DNA of 64,000 nt from CAXTKD01 sp964244885 (GCA_964244885.1 CAXTKD010000008.1:62001-126000); one strand, 5' to 3'. Shown: positions 42,479 to 51,520, counted from the first letter of the stretch. Translations and numbers: made by a program. The notes: generated from the sequence alone by a model not told the origin.

Positions 42479-43100
42479 CGACGCGCTCGATAAACTCGCC
42501 GAGCAACTCCTTCAGCGACTGAAGCGAGGGGAGGTCCATGAGCATCGCGATGTATCCACGGATATCGCGCTGCCGGACCGCGAAATCGATGTAAAGGAAC
42601 AGGACCAGGCCGTCGGCGGGAGATCCATCCGAGATCTCGAAGAGGTCCGCACCGTTGCCGCGAAGCACCTCGGGAATCGTCATAGATAGCGAGCGCTGGA
42701 GCATGTTCGCCATGGTGGCGAGGCAGCTGTTGAGAATGACATTTCCAGTCTCGGCGAGTGCTTCCGGCTCAAGGTCGATGACCTCCTGGGCGGTCAGTTC
42801 GTCGCCGGTGACGGCGCGGACGAGTTCCAAGCTGTTTTCTTCAGGAAAAATCAGTAAGGCCCGGCCTGAAAATGCACCTTTGAAATCCTGACGAACCGCG
42901 ACCAGTTGCGCGATTTCGCGCTCGCTGATCAGACGTGCCGCGCGGCGCTGGCTGACAACTTCGATTGACGGCACCGAGAGGAAGACTTGCGCGCCAACCA
43001 TCTTGCGAAGGTTGGCGGCGGCGCGGCTGACGCCGATGTTAACGATTTCGGTGAGAGCGTCGCTTTCGAGCTCGCTAAGAACAACCGCCTCGGCGCTCAC
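42462..43100 (-). CDS. cheC: CheC-type chemotaxis phosphatase
   Basis: The 212-aa protein has the two repeated E-x2-N signatures of the CheC/CheX/FliY family, in DALTEIVNIGVSRAAANL (about residues 14-31) and EALAETGNVILNSCLATMANML (about 114-135), and family-typical spacing between them. Such proteins dephosphorylate CheY-P. CheD, the usual CheC activator, is not in the window. The gene overlaps the upstream cheY stop (ATGA) and the downstream kinase start. Together with CheY and CheA it closes the phosphorylation cycle, in place of CheZ. Confidence 0.85.
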   Translation of the reverse strand: MSAEAVVLSELESDALTEIVNIGVSRAAANLRKMVGAQVFLSVPSIEVVSQRRAARLISEREIAQLVAVRQDFKGAFSGRALLIFPEENSLELVRAVTGDELTAQEVIDLEPEALAETGNVILNSCLATMANMLQRSLSMTIPEVLRGNGADLFEISDGSPADGLVLFLYIDFAVRQRDIRGYIAMLMDLPSLQSLKELLGEFIERVVGDDA

Positions 43101-43477
43101 GTTTTCGACCGCAGACGCAGCGCGGCTCCGGAGATGAAGCCTTGCAGTCCGTCCGCAGTGACCGGCTTGGGTACGAATGCTGCGCCAATCTCGCGTGCCC
43201 GCGCGATGATTTCGTCCTGGACGTTAGCGGTGATGATCGCGATCGGCAGGTCGGCAAAACGGGCACGAAGCTCCCCTGCCAGCTGGAGGCCGTCCTTGTC
43301 GGGCATGTTGAAGTCGATGAGAGCGATGTCCACCGCGCGGCTCGCCACGACATCGTGCGCGGCGTCGGCATTGCTTGCCTCGACGCGCTCCCACTCCGGC
43401 TGAAGCTCGCTTATCGCCTTTCCGGCGACGATCCTTGCGAGCTTGCTGTCGTCAACGATCAATACGGTAACTGCCAT
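43097..43477 (-). CDS. cheY: CheY-like response regulator
   Basis: The 126-aa stand-alone receiver domain has the acidic pocket (LIVDDSKLARIVAG), phospho-acceptor Asp in DIALIDFNMPDKDGLQLAG, Thr in IAIITANVQDE and Lys in AFVPKPVTADG. It would be phosphorylated by the CheA encoded nearby and dephosphorylated by CheC. There is no output domain. It overlaps cheC by 4 bp and lies 69 bp downstream of the STAS-like gene. Its output target is unknown because no flagellar switch gene is visible. Confidence 0.88.
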   Translation of the reverse strand: MAVTVLIVDDSKLARIVAGKAISELQPEWERVEASNADAAHDVVASRAVDIALIDFNMPDKDGLQLAGELRARFADLPIAIITANVQDEIIARAREIGAAFVPKPVTADGLQGFISGAALRLRSKT

Positions 43478-43546
43478 GGACGGCTCCGGTCGGACTCATT
43501 CTGAACGTTGCATAAGACATGCAAGGGACGACCGATAGCGCCGTGT

Positions 43547-43792
43547 TCATGCCGTGGTCGATGACAGAAGCGGCGTGACCTGCTCTCGCACAAATGCGTT
43601 GGAGGCTACCCCCGATACCGGCCTCCTCGACGCCATCATGACTTGAACGACTGCCATATGGAGCCGACCGCAGTCCTTAATCTCAATTGGTGCCGAGGAA
43701 TTTTCTTGGAGCAGGCGCAAGAGGGTCTCGGCATCCTCGACCCTCCCATCGCCTTCGATGCGGATTGCGCCTTCGGCGAGGTGGACGCTCAT
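43547..43792 (-). CDS. Small STAS-like protein of the chemosensory cluster
   Basis: This 81-aa protein reads IRIEGDGRVEDAETLLRLLQENSSAPIEIKDCGRLHMAVVQVMMASR, with the beta-alpha pattern of a STAS domain and D-C-G-R-L-H-M-A at the position of the anti-sigma-antagonist phosphorylatable loop. Ser/Thr at that position is not obvious. It overlaps the cheA stop by 4 bp and precedes cheY, an arrangement seen in other alpha- and gamma-proteobacterial chemosensory clusters. Function is probably adaptor or scaffold, but that is inference. Confidence 0.65.
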   Translation of the reverse strand: MSVHLAEGAIRIEGDGRVEDAETLLRLLQENSSAPIEIKDCGRLHMAVVQVMMASRRPVSGVASNAFVREQVTPLLSSTTA

Positions 43793-45708
43793 CCGATGAG
43801 TGCCGCAAGGTCGAGAACGAGAAGGACGCCGCCGTCGCCGAGCATCATCGTCCCGGCAATCCCCGCCATCCCCGCCATCAGACCCGTTTTCGATCGAACG
43901 AGGCCGTCGACCCTCTTGCCGAAGCCGTCGACAATAACACCGACAGGCTCTCCGTCCGCCTCGGTTACCAGCAATTTTGTAAGGATGTCATCGCAGCCCT
44001 CGCCGCCGAGCAGCGACGCGAGGCTGACGACGGGGAGGGTGCGATCACGGAGCACACAGGCGCGGCCGACCCCGACATCGAGGATGCGGTGGGTCGGGAC
44101 ACTCGCTGTCTCGATGATACGGTCGAGCGGGATGCCGTATCGTTCGCCGCCGGCGCGGACGATAAGCAGCCGGGTCATGATTGCATTGAGGGGCAAGCGG
44201 AGCTGGATTGTCGTACCCTTGCCGCGGGTGCTGCCGATCTCAACCTTCCCACCCAATCGCTCAACCGCCACTTGCACTGCGTCCATTCCGACGCCGCGAC
44301 CTGAGACGGCGTTGACCGCCTCCGCTGTCGAAAAGCCAGGGGCGAAAATCAGCCGCATCGCCTGAGCGTCGTCGAGCGCGTCCGCGGCCTCGCTTTCGAG
44401 CAGCCCGCGCTGAACGGCAGCGGCCCTGATGCGGCCGGGATCAATGCCGGTTCCGTCATCCACGAGTGCAACGACGACCTGATCGCCATCGCGCCGGACG
44501 TCGAGGCGGAGCGCGCCGGCATCGGGTTTGCCTGCAGCGCGGCGAGCCTCGGCAGACTCAATGCCGTGATCGATGGCGTTGCGGACCAGGTGAAGCAACG
44601 GTTCGAAGAGTTCATCGGCGATGCTCTTGTCGACTTCGGTACTCTCGCCGCTGATCTGGAACTCCACCACCTTGCCAACCGAGCTCGCAATCTCACGAAC
44701 CATGCGTGGCAGGCGCCGAAGGCTGGGGCCGAGCGGAACCATCCGAACAGCCATGACCGAGCGCCGAATGTCGCCGACCGCCCGTTCGAGAGCTGTCTGC
44801 GCATCACGCAGCTGCGCGGCGAGGCCGCGATCGATGCGCTCGGCCTGAGAGACAACGTGCGACAGCGCGTTGCTGGCGACGATCAGCTCGCCGACGCCGT
44901 CGGCGAGCGCGTCGACCCGCGACGCTTCGACACGAAACGACTTTGCCGCGGCCAACGGACCTGCTTTCTCTGCCCTGCGCGGCACCGCTGCGAATTCCGT
45001 CTGGTCAGCGACGAGACGCATTGCGGCGCGCAGGTCGGCCATCGAGCCCGCGCTCAGGCCTTCAAGGATCACCGCGCACTGGAAGGGCTCGAACTCTTCC
45101 AGGGGAGGCCAGGGCGGATCAGGCAGGATTTCGAGCGCTACGAGCTCCGGTATACCGGCAACGGTCGCCAGCGGATCGTCGCCGCGAAAGAAGCAGTCGG
45201 CGTCCGGACTGTAGCGGAAGGCAACGAGGTCGCCTGCCGCCGCATCGACAGTTTCGGCCTTTCGAGCGAGCAGGTCGACCAGCCAGCTCGAGACGCTCTG
45301 CTCCGCTGGCTCGGGGGTCTCGGCTGCCGGCGCATCGCCGAGGCGCGCCACCAACGCGTCGGCCTCGCCGACCGAGCGCTCAGGAAGTGCACCGTGTTGC
45401 TCCAGCGAATCCACCCATCGCTCAGACTGATCGACCACCGCGACCAAAGCTGTGATGTCCGCCGCGGCGAGCGCGCGAGTGCCAGAGCGCGCCTGATCCA
45501 GCCTGCCCTCTGCCGCGTGGAGGGCACGGCCGGCAGGGGCCATGTCGAAGATCGCTACCGATCCCTTCAGCGTGTGGATCGCGCGGAAAGCGCTATCGAT
45601 GCGAGCTCGGTCGTTAGGGTCGCCAAGCAACGCCGCGAAATCATCGGCAGCTTGCGCAGTCAGCTCGCGCGCCTCGACAAGAAACTGGGAAAGCAGCTCG
45701 TCCATCAA
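43789..45708 (-). CDS. cheA: CheA chemotaxis histidine kinase
   Basis: The 639-aa kinase has an N-terminal Hpt domain with phospho-His45 in FRAIHTLKGSVAIF, a middle domain (FRYSPDADCFFRGDDPLATVAG, resembling the FrzE/PilL-type P2-like region), a dimerisation/HATPase core (HLVRNAIDHGIESAEARRAAGK as N box, GTGIDPGRIRAAA, FAPGFSTAEAVNAVSGRGVGMDAVQ as F and G boxes), and a C-terminal CheW-like domain (LLIVRAGGERYGIPLDRIIETASV). There is no receiver. It overlaps cheR by 4 bp. It would phosphorylate CheY and possibly CheB. Confidence 0.92.
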   Translation of the reverse strand: MMDELLSQFLVEARELTAQAADDFAALLGDPNDRARIDSAFRAIHTLKGSVAIFDMAPAGRALHAAEGRLDQARSGTRALAAADITALVAVVDQSERWVDSLEQHGALPERSVGEADALVARLGDAPAAETPEPAEQSVSSWLVDLLARKAETVDAAAGDLVAFRYSPDADCFFRGDDPLATVAGIPELVALEILPDPPWPPLEEFEPFQCAVILEGLSAGSMADLRAAMRLVADQTEFAAVPRRAEKAGPLAAAKSFRVEASRVDALADGVGELIVASNALSHVVSQAERIDRGLAAQLRDAQTALERAVGDIRRSVMAVRMVPLGPSLRRLPRMVREIASSVGKVVEFQISGESTEVDKSIADELFEPLLHLVRNAIDHGIESAEARRAAGKPDAGALRLDVRRDGDQVVVALVDDGTGIDPGRIRAAAVQRGLLESEAADALDDAQAMRLIFAPGFSTAEAVNAVSGRGVGMDAVQVAVERLGGKVEIGSTRGKGTTIQLRLPLNAIMTRLLIVRAGGERYGIPLDRIIETASVPTHRILDVGVGRACVLRDRTLPVVSLASLLGGEGCDDILTKLLVTEADGEPVGVIVDGFGKRVDGLVRSKTGLMAGMAGIAGTMMLGDGGVLLVLDLAALIG

Positions 45709-46553
45709 GCCTTACGATAGACGATTGCGTCGTCAAGGCGAGCCAGAGTGAAGCGTTCGCTGATCCGCGCCATAGATTCACTGTGGCCGAGGCACAGAAA
45801 GCCACCGGGATGTAGGCAATTGTACATATTGGTCGCCGCTGAGGCGCGCGAGGCTTCGTCGAAATAGATCAATAGGTTGCGGCACAGGACGACGTCAAAC
45901 TTGCCTTGCGCTGCGACGCTGGCGACGTCGATGAGGTTAGTATACGAAAAGCGCACAGACTCGCGCAGGTCATCGATGATCTTGCGAGTGTGGCGGTGTT
46001 CCGCCTCGAAATAGGTCTCGAGCACTTTTGGCGGCAGCTTGGCAAGCGAGCGTGCGTTGAACAAGCCGGCGTTCGCGTCTTCGATAGCCGCCGTGTCGAT
46101 GTCGGAGCCGACGATCTCGATGTTGTACGCATCGACCAAGGGCCAGTTCTCAAGCAGCCATATGGCAATTGAATAGGGCTCCTCACCCGTCGAGCAGGGC
46201 ATCGACCAAATACGCACGAGGTCGCCTGGCCGCCGATCCTTCACGATCTCCGGGAGGATGGTATTCGAGAGCGCCGCTAGCTGATGTTCCTCGCGATAGA
46301 AGTAGGTTTCGTTGACGGTAAAGGCGTTAATCAGCTGCTGAGCCTCAGCACCCGCAGCCGCGAGGGAGAGGTACGAGCGAACGTCTTCGACCCCTGTTTT
46401 CGCCATCCGGGCCGCAAGACGTCGTTCGATGTAATAGCGCTTGTTCTCTCCGAAGGTCATGCCGGTCAGGCGGTAAAGGAGCTGCGTCGCGCGCTCCCGG
46501 TCCTCAGCGGAAAGATGGAAGGGTTTGGCGGTGGGGCCCGCAGATCCTCTCAC
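45705..46553 (-). CDS. cheR: CheR methyltransferase
   Basis: The 282-aa protein transfers methyl groups from SAM to receptor glutamates. GTG 46553 is selected because it overlaps the cheB stop (GTGA) and gives the usual length; the frame is open much further upstream, within cheB. N-terminal helical domain: RERATQLLYRLTGMTFGENKRYYIERRLAARM. SAM-binding core: VNETYFYREEHQL, RIWSMPCSTGEEPYSIAIWLLE, then IEIVGSDIDTAAIEDANAGLF and FDVVLCRNLLIYFDE. LCLGHSESM is the typical C-terminal segment. The substrate would be the MCP encoded upstream. Confidence 0.92.
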   Translation of the reverse strand: MRGSAGPTAKPFHLSAEDRERATQLLYRLTGMTFGENKRYYIERRLAARMAKTGVEDVRSYLSLAAAGAEAQQLINAFTVNETYFYREEHQLAALSNTILPEIVKDRRPGDLVRIWSMPCSTGEEPYSIAIWLLENWPLVDAYNIEIVGSDIDTAAIEDANAGLFNARSLAKLPPKVLETYFEAEHRHTRKIIDDLRESVRFSYTNLIDVASVAAQGKFDVVLCRNLLIYFDEASRASAATNMYNCLHPGGFLCLGHSESMARISERFTLARLDDAIVYRKA

Positions 46554-47638
46554 TTCCTGCCCATTACGCCGACGAGCTCGGCCGCAATGAGATCGAGCGG
46601 CGCGACAACGCCCGCGCCCCCCATCTTTACGAGCGCCCCGGGCATGCCCCACACGATCGCGCTCTCTTCGGCTTCGGCGATGGTGACGCCGCCGTCGTTG
46701 TTCAGTCGACGCATCGCTTCTGCCCCATCCGCGCCCATGCCGGTCATCAACACGCCGACAAGCTTTTCGGGCCCGAAGTGCGCCATTGCGCTTGCGACCA
46801 GTCGATCGACACTCGGATGCCAATGGTAGTCGCTGCTGCTGGGTGCGGCCAAGGCGACTATACCGTTCGGACGCCTGGCAATCACCAAGTCGGCGTCGCC
46901 ACGTCCTATGTAAGCGTGACCGGGCTTGAGAACGACGGCGTTGCTGACTTCGCTGATAGCCAATGAGCTGAGACGGTCGAGACGGGCGGCCAAGGGGCCC
47001 GTGAACGAGGCAGGCATATGTTGGGCGATGACGATCGGCCAAGGGAAATCGCCAGGGAGGTTAGTCAGCAACGCTTCGAGCGCCGGCGGTCCGCCGGTCG
47101 AGCAGCCGACGACCACCAAGCCGTCGCCGACCGCCGCTGACAAGTGTTGTGCGGTGCGAGCGGGCGGGCGGGCTGGCGTGGGCGATGTAACGTCCGGCAC
47201 GCGCTTCAGACGGATACGCTCAGTGAGCCGCAGCGTTCGTGGAATCCTTGCGCCAGCGGCCGAACGGACCTTGTCGATCAGCGGCGCTGCGAGCTTGTCG
47301 ATTCCGAGCGAGACCGCGCCCGTGGGCTTCGCGATGAAATCGATCGCGCCGAGTGCCATGGCTTCCAGCGTCTCGTCGGCCCCTTGTGCGGTCAGCGCCG
47401 ACACCATCACGACCGGTGTCGGCCGTTCCAGCATTATGCGATCAAGACAGGTAAGGCCGTCCATCCCCGGCATGTGGATGTCGAGCGTGATCACGTGTGG
47501 CCGAAAGGCATGGAGCTTTTTGATTGCCTCAACGCCGTCGCGCGCAATCTCGATCTCGAAATCGCCTGCCTCTGCGAAGAGGTCGGCCAGGAGCCGGCGC
47601 ATGAGCGGAGAGTCGTCGACGACGAGCAGTCGTGTCAC
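46550..47638 (-). CDS. cheB: CheB methylesterase/response regulator
   Basis: The 362-aa protein has a receiver domain (VVDDSPLMRRLLADLFAEAG, phospho-Asp in ITLDIHMPGMDGLTCL, Lys in DFIAKPTGAVSLG) and a methylesterase domain with the catalytic triad in VVGCSTGGPPALEALL (Ser), VIAQHMPASFTGPLAARL (His) and VLMTGMGADGAEAMRRL (Asp). It removes receptor methyl esters and deamidates Gln. cheB lies upstream of cheR with a 4-bp overlap and 5 bp downstream of the CheW gene. Confidence 0.93.
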   Translation of the reverse strand: MTRLLVVDDSPLMRRLLADLFAEAGDFEIEIARDGVEAIKKLHAFRPHVITLDIHMPGMDGLTCLDRIMLERPTPVVMVSALTAQGADETLEAMALGAIDFIAKPTGAVSLGIDKLAAPLIDKVRSAAGARIPRTLRLTERIRLKRVPDVTSPTPARPPARTAQHLSAAVGDGLVVVGCSTGGPPALEALLTNLPGDFPWPIVIAQHMPASFTGPLAARLDRLSSLAISEVSNAVVLKPGHAYIGRGDADLVIARRPNGIVALAAPSSSDYHWHPSVDRLVASAMAHFGPEKLVGVLMTGMGADGAEAMRRLNNDGGVTIAEAEESAIVWGMPGALVKMGGAGVVAPLDLIAAELVGVMGRK

Positions 47639-47643
47639 GACGT

Positions 47644-49032
47644 TTAGGCGCTCTTACGAGACATGGCCGTGAGCGTATCGCGCTCGGCGCGGTTGAGCAG
47701 CTCGCTAGGATCGACGACTAGAACGATGCCGTCCTCGGTGTTGACCACTCTGTCAAAAACCCGAGTGCTGTCGACACCCAGCTTTGGCGCTGGTCGGAGT
47801 TCGGAGAGCGGCACACGAAGCACCCCGGACACCGCGTCAACGACGAAGCCAGTTTGCGTAGCTCCAACCGCAACGATGACGACGCGACGCTGCCGCCCGG
47901 AGGCGGCGTCTCCCAGGAAACGCAGCCGCTGGTCGATCACCGGCACGGCCTGGCCGCGAAGGCTCATCACCCCTTCGATGAACGCCGGCGCGTTCGGCAA
48001 CTTCGTTAGTTTCGCCGGAAGCATGGCAACCTCGGTGACTGCCGCGATCGGCAGGCCGAATGTTTGCTCACCAAGCAGGAAGACGAGGAATTGCTCCGTG
48101 TGAGAACCCTGCGCCGCGTCCGCCATCTGATCCCCTTGAGATTCCGCCTTTTGCACGAGGTGGCTGGTGAGGTCGTCGCGCAGAAGGTGGTCCGCTGCGA
48201 GGATCGAGACGAGCCGCGCGCCTCCGTCGAGCCGGCAGATCGCCTGAATGCGCGCTTCGCTTGCGCCGCGCGACAGCACCACAGGCACCGGATCGATCGC
48301 GCTTTCGTCAACCCGCAGGATCGAGTTGATGGTATCAACGACGAGGCCGACGCACTGAGCGCCGATGCGCACGATGACGACGCGCGGCACCTGATCGTTC
48401 TCTTCTTTTCGCAGCCCGAGTAGCAATTGAAGCGATAGCAACGGCAGCAGCCTGTCTTGGCGCGCGATCGTGCCGACGACTACCGCGTCCGCTTTGGGCA
48501 GGAGCGTGATGTCATCCGGAAGGCGTGTTACCTCGTCGATCTGCTCAAGTGGCAGGGCATATTCCTGCGCGCCGACCGAAAAACTCAAAAGAGCGACCTC
48601 GTCTACCGCCTTGGCCTTGGCCGTCAATGCCTCAACGGATCCGATCCGTGCCTTGAGCGCGGCGGGTTTGGCAATGCCGAACGCCTTGACCAACAGCGCT
48701 GTCAAATCGATCAATTGCACATCGTTGGCGTCGTCCGAGCCTCCGCGGACCATCGCCGACACCTCGTCGACGAGGATGCCGACCGGATCGGCGCGATCGA
48801 GCACAATGATGCGCCCGTCCGCAGTCACTGGCCTGTCGATCAGCGCTGCCAGTGAGACCAGCGGCAGGACGGTTCCCCGCAGATTCCCTAGGCCAAGCAG
48901 GCTTGGCGGCGCATGGGGCACACGTGTGACCCGGGGGCGGCGCACGACCTCACGCACGGCGTTCGCCGGTACGGCGAAGCCGGTGCCATCGACACGGAAG
49001 GTCAGCAACTGCTCGTCGGGCTGACCTTCCAC
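47644..49032 (-). CDS. Triple-CheW adaptor protein
   Basis: The 462-aa protein is made of three consecutive CheW domains. Domain 1 (about residues 7-145) begins EQLLTFRVDGTGFAVPANAVREVV. Domain 2 (about 155-295) begins VALLSFSVGAQEYALPLEQIDEVT. Domain 3 (about 315-455) begins EQFLVFLLGEQTFGLPIAAVTEVA. Each has an RG.vlPl.dL-like strand (LRGTVLPLVSLAALI in the first, LRGQAVPVIDQRLRFL in the third). It would couple the MCP to CheA, possibly linking several receptor or kinase units at once. Single-domain CheW is usual; a triple fusion is uncommon. Confidence 0.9.
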   Translation of the reverse strand: MEGQPDEQLLTFRVDGTGFAVPANAVREVVRRPRVTRVPHAPPSLLGLGNLRGTVLPLVSLAALIDRPVTADGRIIVLDRADPVGILVDEVSAMVRGGSDDANDVQLIDLTALLVKAFGIAKPAALKARIGSVEALTAKAKAVDEVALLSFSVGAQEYALPLEQIDEVTRLPDDITLLPKADAVVVGTIARQDRLLPLLSLQLLLGLRKEENDQVPRVVIVRIGAQCVGLVVDTINSILRVDESAIDPVPVVLSRGASEARIQAICRLDGGARLVSILAADHLLRDDLTSHLVQKAESQGDQMADAAQGSHTEQFLVFLLGEQTFGLPIAAVTEVAMLPAKLTKLPNAPAFIEGVMSLRGQAVPVIDQRLRFLGDAASGRQRRVVIVAVGATQTGFVVDAVSGVLRVPLSELRPAPKLGVDSTRVFDRVVNTEDGIVLVVDPSELLNRAERDTLTAMSRKSA

Positions 49033-49035
49033 GGG

Positions 49036-50961
49036 TCAGGCCGTTTTGTCGATTAGCGCGTTCGCAAGCGCCGCGATGTCCTCTATCGCGGCGGCCAGCT
49101 CCTCCGCGGCTTGCGACTGCTGTCGGGCAGCACTGCCGGCCTCAAGAGCCGCAGCTGACGCTTCCTCGGCCGCGGTTGCGATCTGGGCGGTGCCGTTCTG
49201 GATTTCGCGGACTGAACGGAAGATCGCCGAAGCTCCTTGCGAGATCGCCTCGCTGGCGTCGCGAGCGCCTTCCAGTTCGCTGACAATCTGACCAAATCTC
49301 TCGACGACCGCGCGGTTGCGCGCGACCTCGGTCTCGGCCGCGCCTATATTTTGGTCGAGGTCACGTCGGACTAGCGAAATCCCGTCCTGTATCGTACGTA
49401 CGACGTCCTTCGCGCGCTCGGCACTAGAGGCAGAGTCGCGCGACAGGCTGCGGATATCTAAAGCCACTGTCGCAAAGCCCCGCCCGGCCTCGCCGGCGCG
49501 CGTCGCCTCCACTGAGCCGCTGACCGCGAGCATGTTGGTTTGCACCGAAACGAGAGCCAGGGCGTCGGTGATCTTTTCGACCCGCCTCGCGGTCGTCCCG
49601 AGTTCGCCGAGCAAAGTGAGGATCGCTCGCGTCTCTTCCAGCGATCGTTCAACGCCACCCGCCAGGCTTTCGATTGTGTCGCGGCCCTCCCGCGCCGTTT
49701 TCGAGATGCCGGCGATACGCTCCAGCGCGTCACTCGATACCTGTTGCGAAGCCTCGGCGGAGCGCTCGATCTGCGCCATGGCGCTACTTGCTTCTTGAGT
49801 TGCTGCCGCCTGAATCTGTGCGCCGCGCGCGATCTGCTCGACCGCGACAAGGATCTGGCTCGACGCGCCTGACAGTTCCTGCACCGTTGCGGAGAGCTCC
49901 TCGGCGGCCGAGGCGAGCTCTGCGGCTGCGGCGTCGTTGTCTCCGTCGCCTTTCAGCCGCTCGGTCTGGGCCGAAAGAGCCTCAGCGGTCTGCTGGCTCT
50001 GGTCTAGCGAGACACTCTGTTGTTGAACCGCCTGTTGCGCCTCCGCAGCGGCCGCCGATTGTTCTTCCGCGGCACTTGCGACTTGTTCGGCCCCGCGCTG
50101 TGCCTCGCGCGCTGCGCCATCAGCTTCGACCGACGACAGCAGGATCGCCTGTGCGCCGTCAACGACCCTGGAGAGCTCGCCGCGTGCCGTCTCCAGCAGG
50201 CTGACCACCGCCCGCCCGGTCGCTGCCTCCGCCACGGCAAGATCCGATGCCGCACGTATCCGCTCCGCGATCAACCGCACTTCGGCCGAGATTCCCGACG
50301 CCAGGCTTTGGATCTCGCTCGCGCTGGTTTCCGACGACTCCGCAAGGGCACGCACCTCATCAGCCACGACCGCGAAGCCCCGTCCGTCTTCACCGGCGCG
50401 CGCGGCCTCTATCGTGGCATTGAGAGCTAGCAAGCTCGTCTGGTCAGAGATTTCGGCCACCGATTTTCCAATGTCGCCAATGTCGACTGCGGCTGCCTCG
50501 AGCGATGCAATGATTTCAACCGAGGCTAATTGCCGCCGCGCGCTGAGTTCAATTGCGGCGAGCGATCCGTCGATCTGCGCACTGGTTTCGAGAAAGGCGC
50601 TTTGGACGAGTTCGGCCTGCCGTCGCGAGGCTTCCGCGCGGTCGCGGGCGTCGCGAAACCCCGTCACAAGGGCACCGATAAGCCCGAGCGACTCTTGAGC
50701 TGCGCCTGCTGCCTCCTCGGCGCCGCTCGAGATATGATCCATCGCTCGTTGTAGTTCGGCCGCTGCGGAGGCTGATTCCGCGAGCCCGCTCGCAAGTTCC
50801 TCTGTCGCTGCCTCAATGCGGTCTACGGCGGTCACGGCCCCTCGACTGGTTCGGGCTGTGCTCTGGACGGGAGCGCGAGGAACTTCGACTGTATCGGCAG
50901 CCGCGCCCCTCGCGTCCACCTTCCCCGACGCTCCGATATTCGATCTTTTCACTAATGCCAT
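49036..50961 (-). CDS. Soluble methyl-accepting chemotaxis protein with two signalling tips
   Basis: The 641-aa protein has no transmembrane segment and no recognisable ligand-binding domain. It is largely coiled coil. A canonical hairpin tip reads EISDQTSLLALNATIEAARAGEDGRGFAVVADEVR (about residues 173-207 of the longer frame). A second, degenerate tip reads SVQTNMLAVSGSVEATRAGEAGRGFATVALDIR (about 475-507). So two MCP signalling modules lie in tandem. ATG 50961 (MALVKRSN) or 50970 is the start. It heads the chemosensory operon on the minus strand. Confidence 0.88.
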   Translation of the reverse strand: MALVKRSNIGASGKVDARGAAADTVEVPRAPVQSTARTSRGAVTAVDRIEAATEELASGLAESASAAAELQRAMDHISSGAEEAAGAAQESLGLIGALVTGFRDARDRAEASRRQAELVQSAFLETSAQIDGSLAAIELSARRQLASVEIIASLEAAAVDIGDIGKSVAEISDQTSLLALNATIEAARAGEDGRGFAVVADEVRALAESSETSASEIQSLASGISAEVRLIAERIRAASDLAVAEAATGRAVVSLLETARGELSRVVDGAQAILLSSVEADGAAREAQRGAEQVASAAEEQSAAAAEAQQAVQQQSVSLDQSQQTAEALSAQTERLKGDGDNDAAAAELASAAEELSATVQELSGASSQILVAVEQIARGAQIQAAATQEASSAMAQIERSAEASQQVSSDALERIAGISKTAREGRDTIESLAGGVERSLEETRAILTLLGELGTTARRVEKITDALALVSVQTNMLAVSGSVEATRAGEAGRGFATVALDIRSLSRDSASSAERAKDVVRTIQDGISLVRRDLDQNIGAAETEVARNRAVVERFGQIVSELEGARDASEAISQGASAIFRSVREIQNGTAQIATAAEEASAAALEAGSAARQQSQAAEELAAAIEDIAALANALIDKTA

Positions 50962-50970
50962 TTGAAGCAC

Positions 50971-51335
50971 TCAGTCGGAGGGATGTCACGCATACCGGAT
51001 GGTGATGAGAACGACTAGTCGAAGTGCTTTCAAGAGTTGAACAGGCCAATGCGACGCTGCCTGACCTCTTCGGGCCGGGCCTTTCGGAACGGCAGGCCCA
51101 ACCTCGCGCCTTCTTCTGAAGGCTCTGGACGGCGCTTAAGCGTCCTCGCGATCATGGCAGCGTCCTTACCCCTCGGCGATCAGTGTTTAAGGGTGACGAG
51201 TTCGGTTTCGGTCCAGTAGAATGCCATGTCGCAGGCGACACTAGTTTGAGGCGCCAACTAATTCGAGTGAAGCGGACTTTCGCCAACTCAGATTAAGAGT
51301 TAACCGTGGAGCATCGATTTCACGAAATAAGACGC
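50971..51335. other. Leader of the chemosensory operon, otherwise featureless
   Basis: The first 80 bases are the untranslated leader of the MCP gene on the minus strand, without a clear sigma-70 promoter by eye. The rest shows no supported gene. Short open frames exist but lack codon bias and family motifs. The region ends at a diverged MITE copy. Confidence 0.5.
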
Positions 51336-51520
51336 GAACAGACTTGTAGAACTAACCTCAAACTGGTTCGTTCGGGGCTTTCGCGCAGTCTCTAGCACCA
51401 ACGAATGGCCTATTTCGAACTCCAAAATCTTGGTCCAGTGGACTTTTCGCTGGCTTTTCCGCCTATTTGGCGGGTTGCCAACCAACGTGGGAAAACACCC
51501 ATTTTTGCTCTGAGAAGCCC
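51336..51520. repeat. 185-bp MITE-like element, diverged copy
   Basis: The sequence runs parallel to copy 1 over its whole length: ACTAACCTCAAACTGGTTCG, then a CAACGAATGGCC block, GGGAAAACACCC and ATTTTTGCTCTG. Substitutions are frequent, and the terminal GGGTGTTGTCAG is lost on the left. It is oriented opposite to the intact copy at 51621. Confidence 0.65.

Noticed and set aside
46554..47042. N-terminal extension of the CheR frame
   Set aside because: It is antisense-like arginine/glycine-rich sequence within cheB in another frame; the GTG at 46553 gives normal CheR length.
51037..51219. 60-codon frame between the che operon and the MITE
   Set aside because: It has no ribosome-binding site, no family resemblance and weak codon bias.
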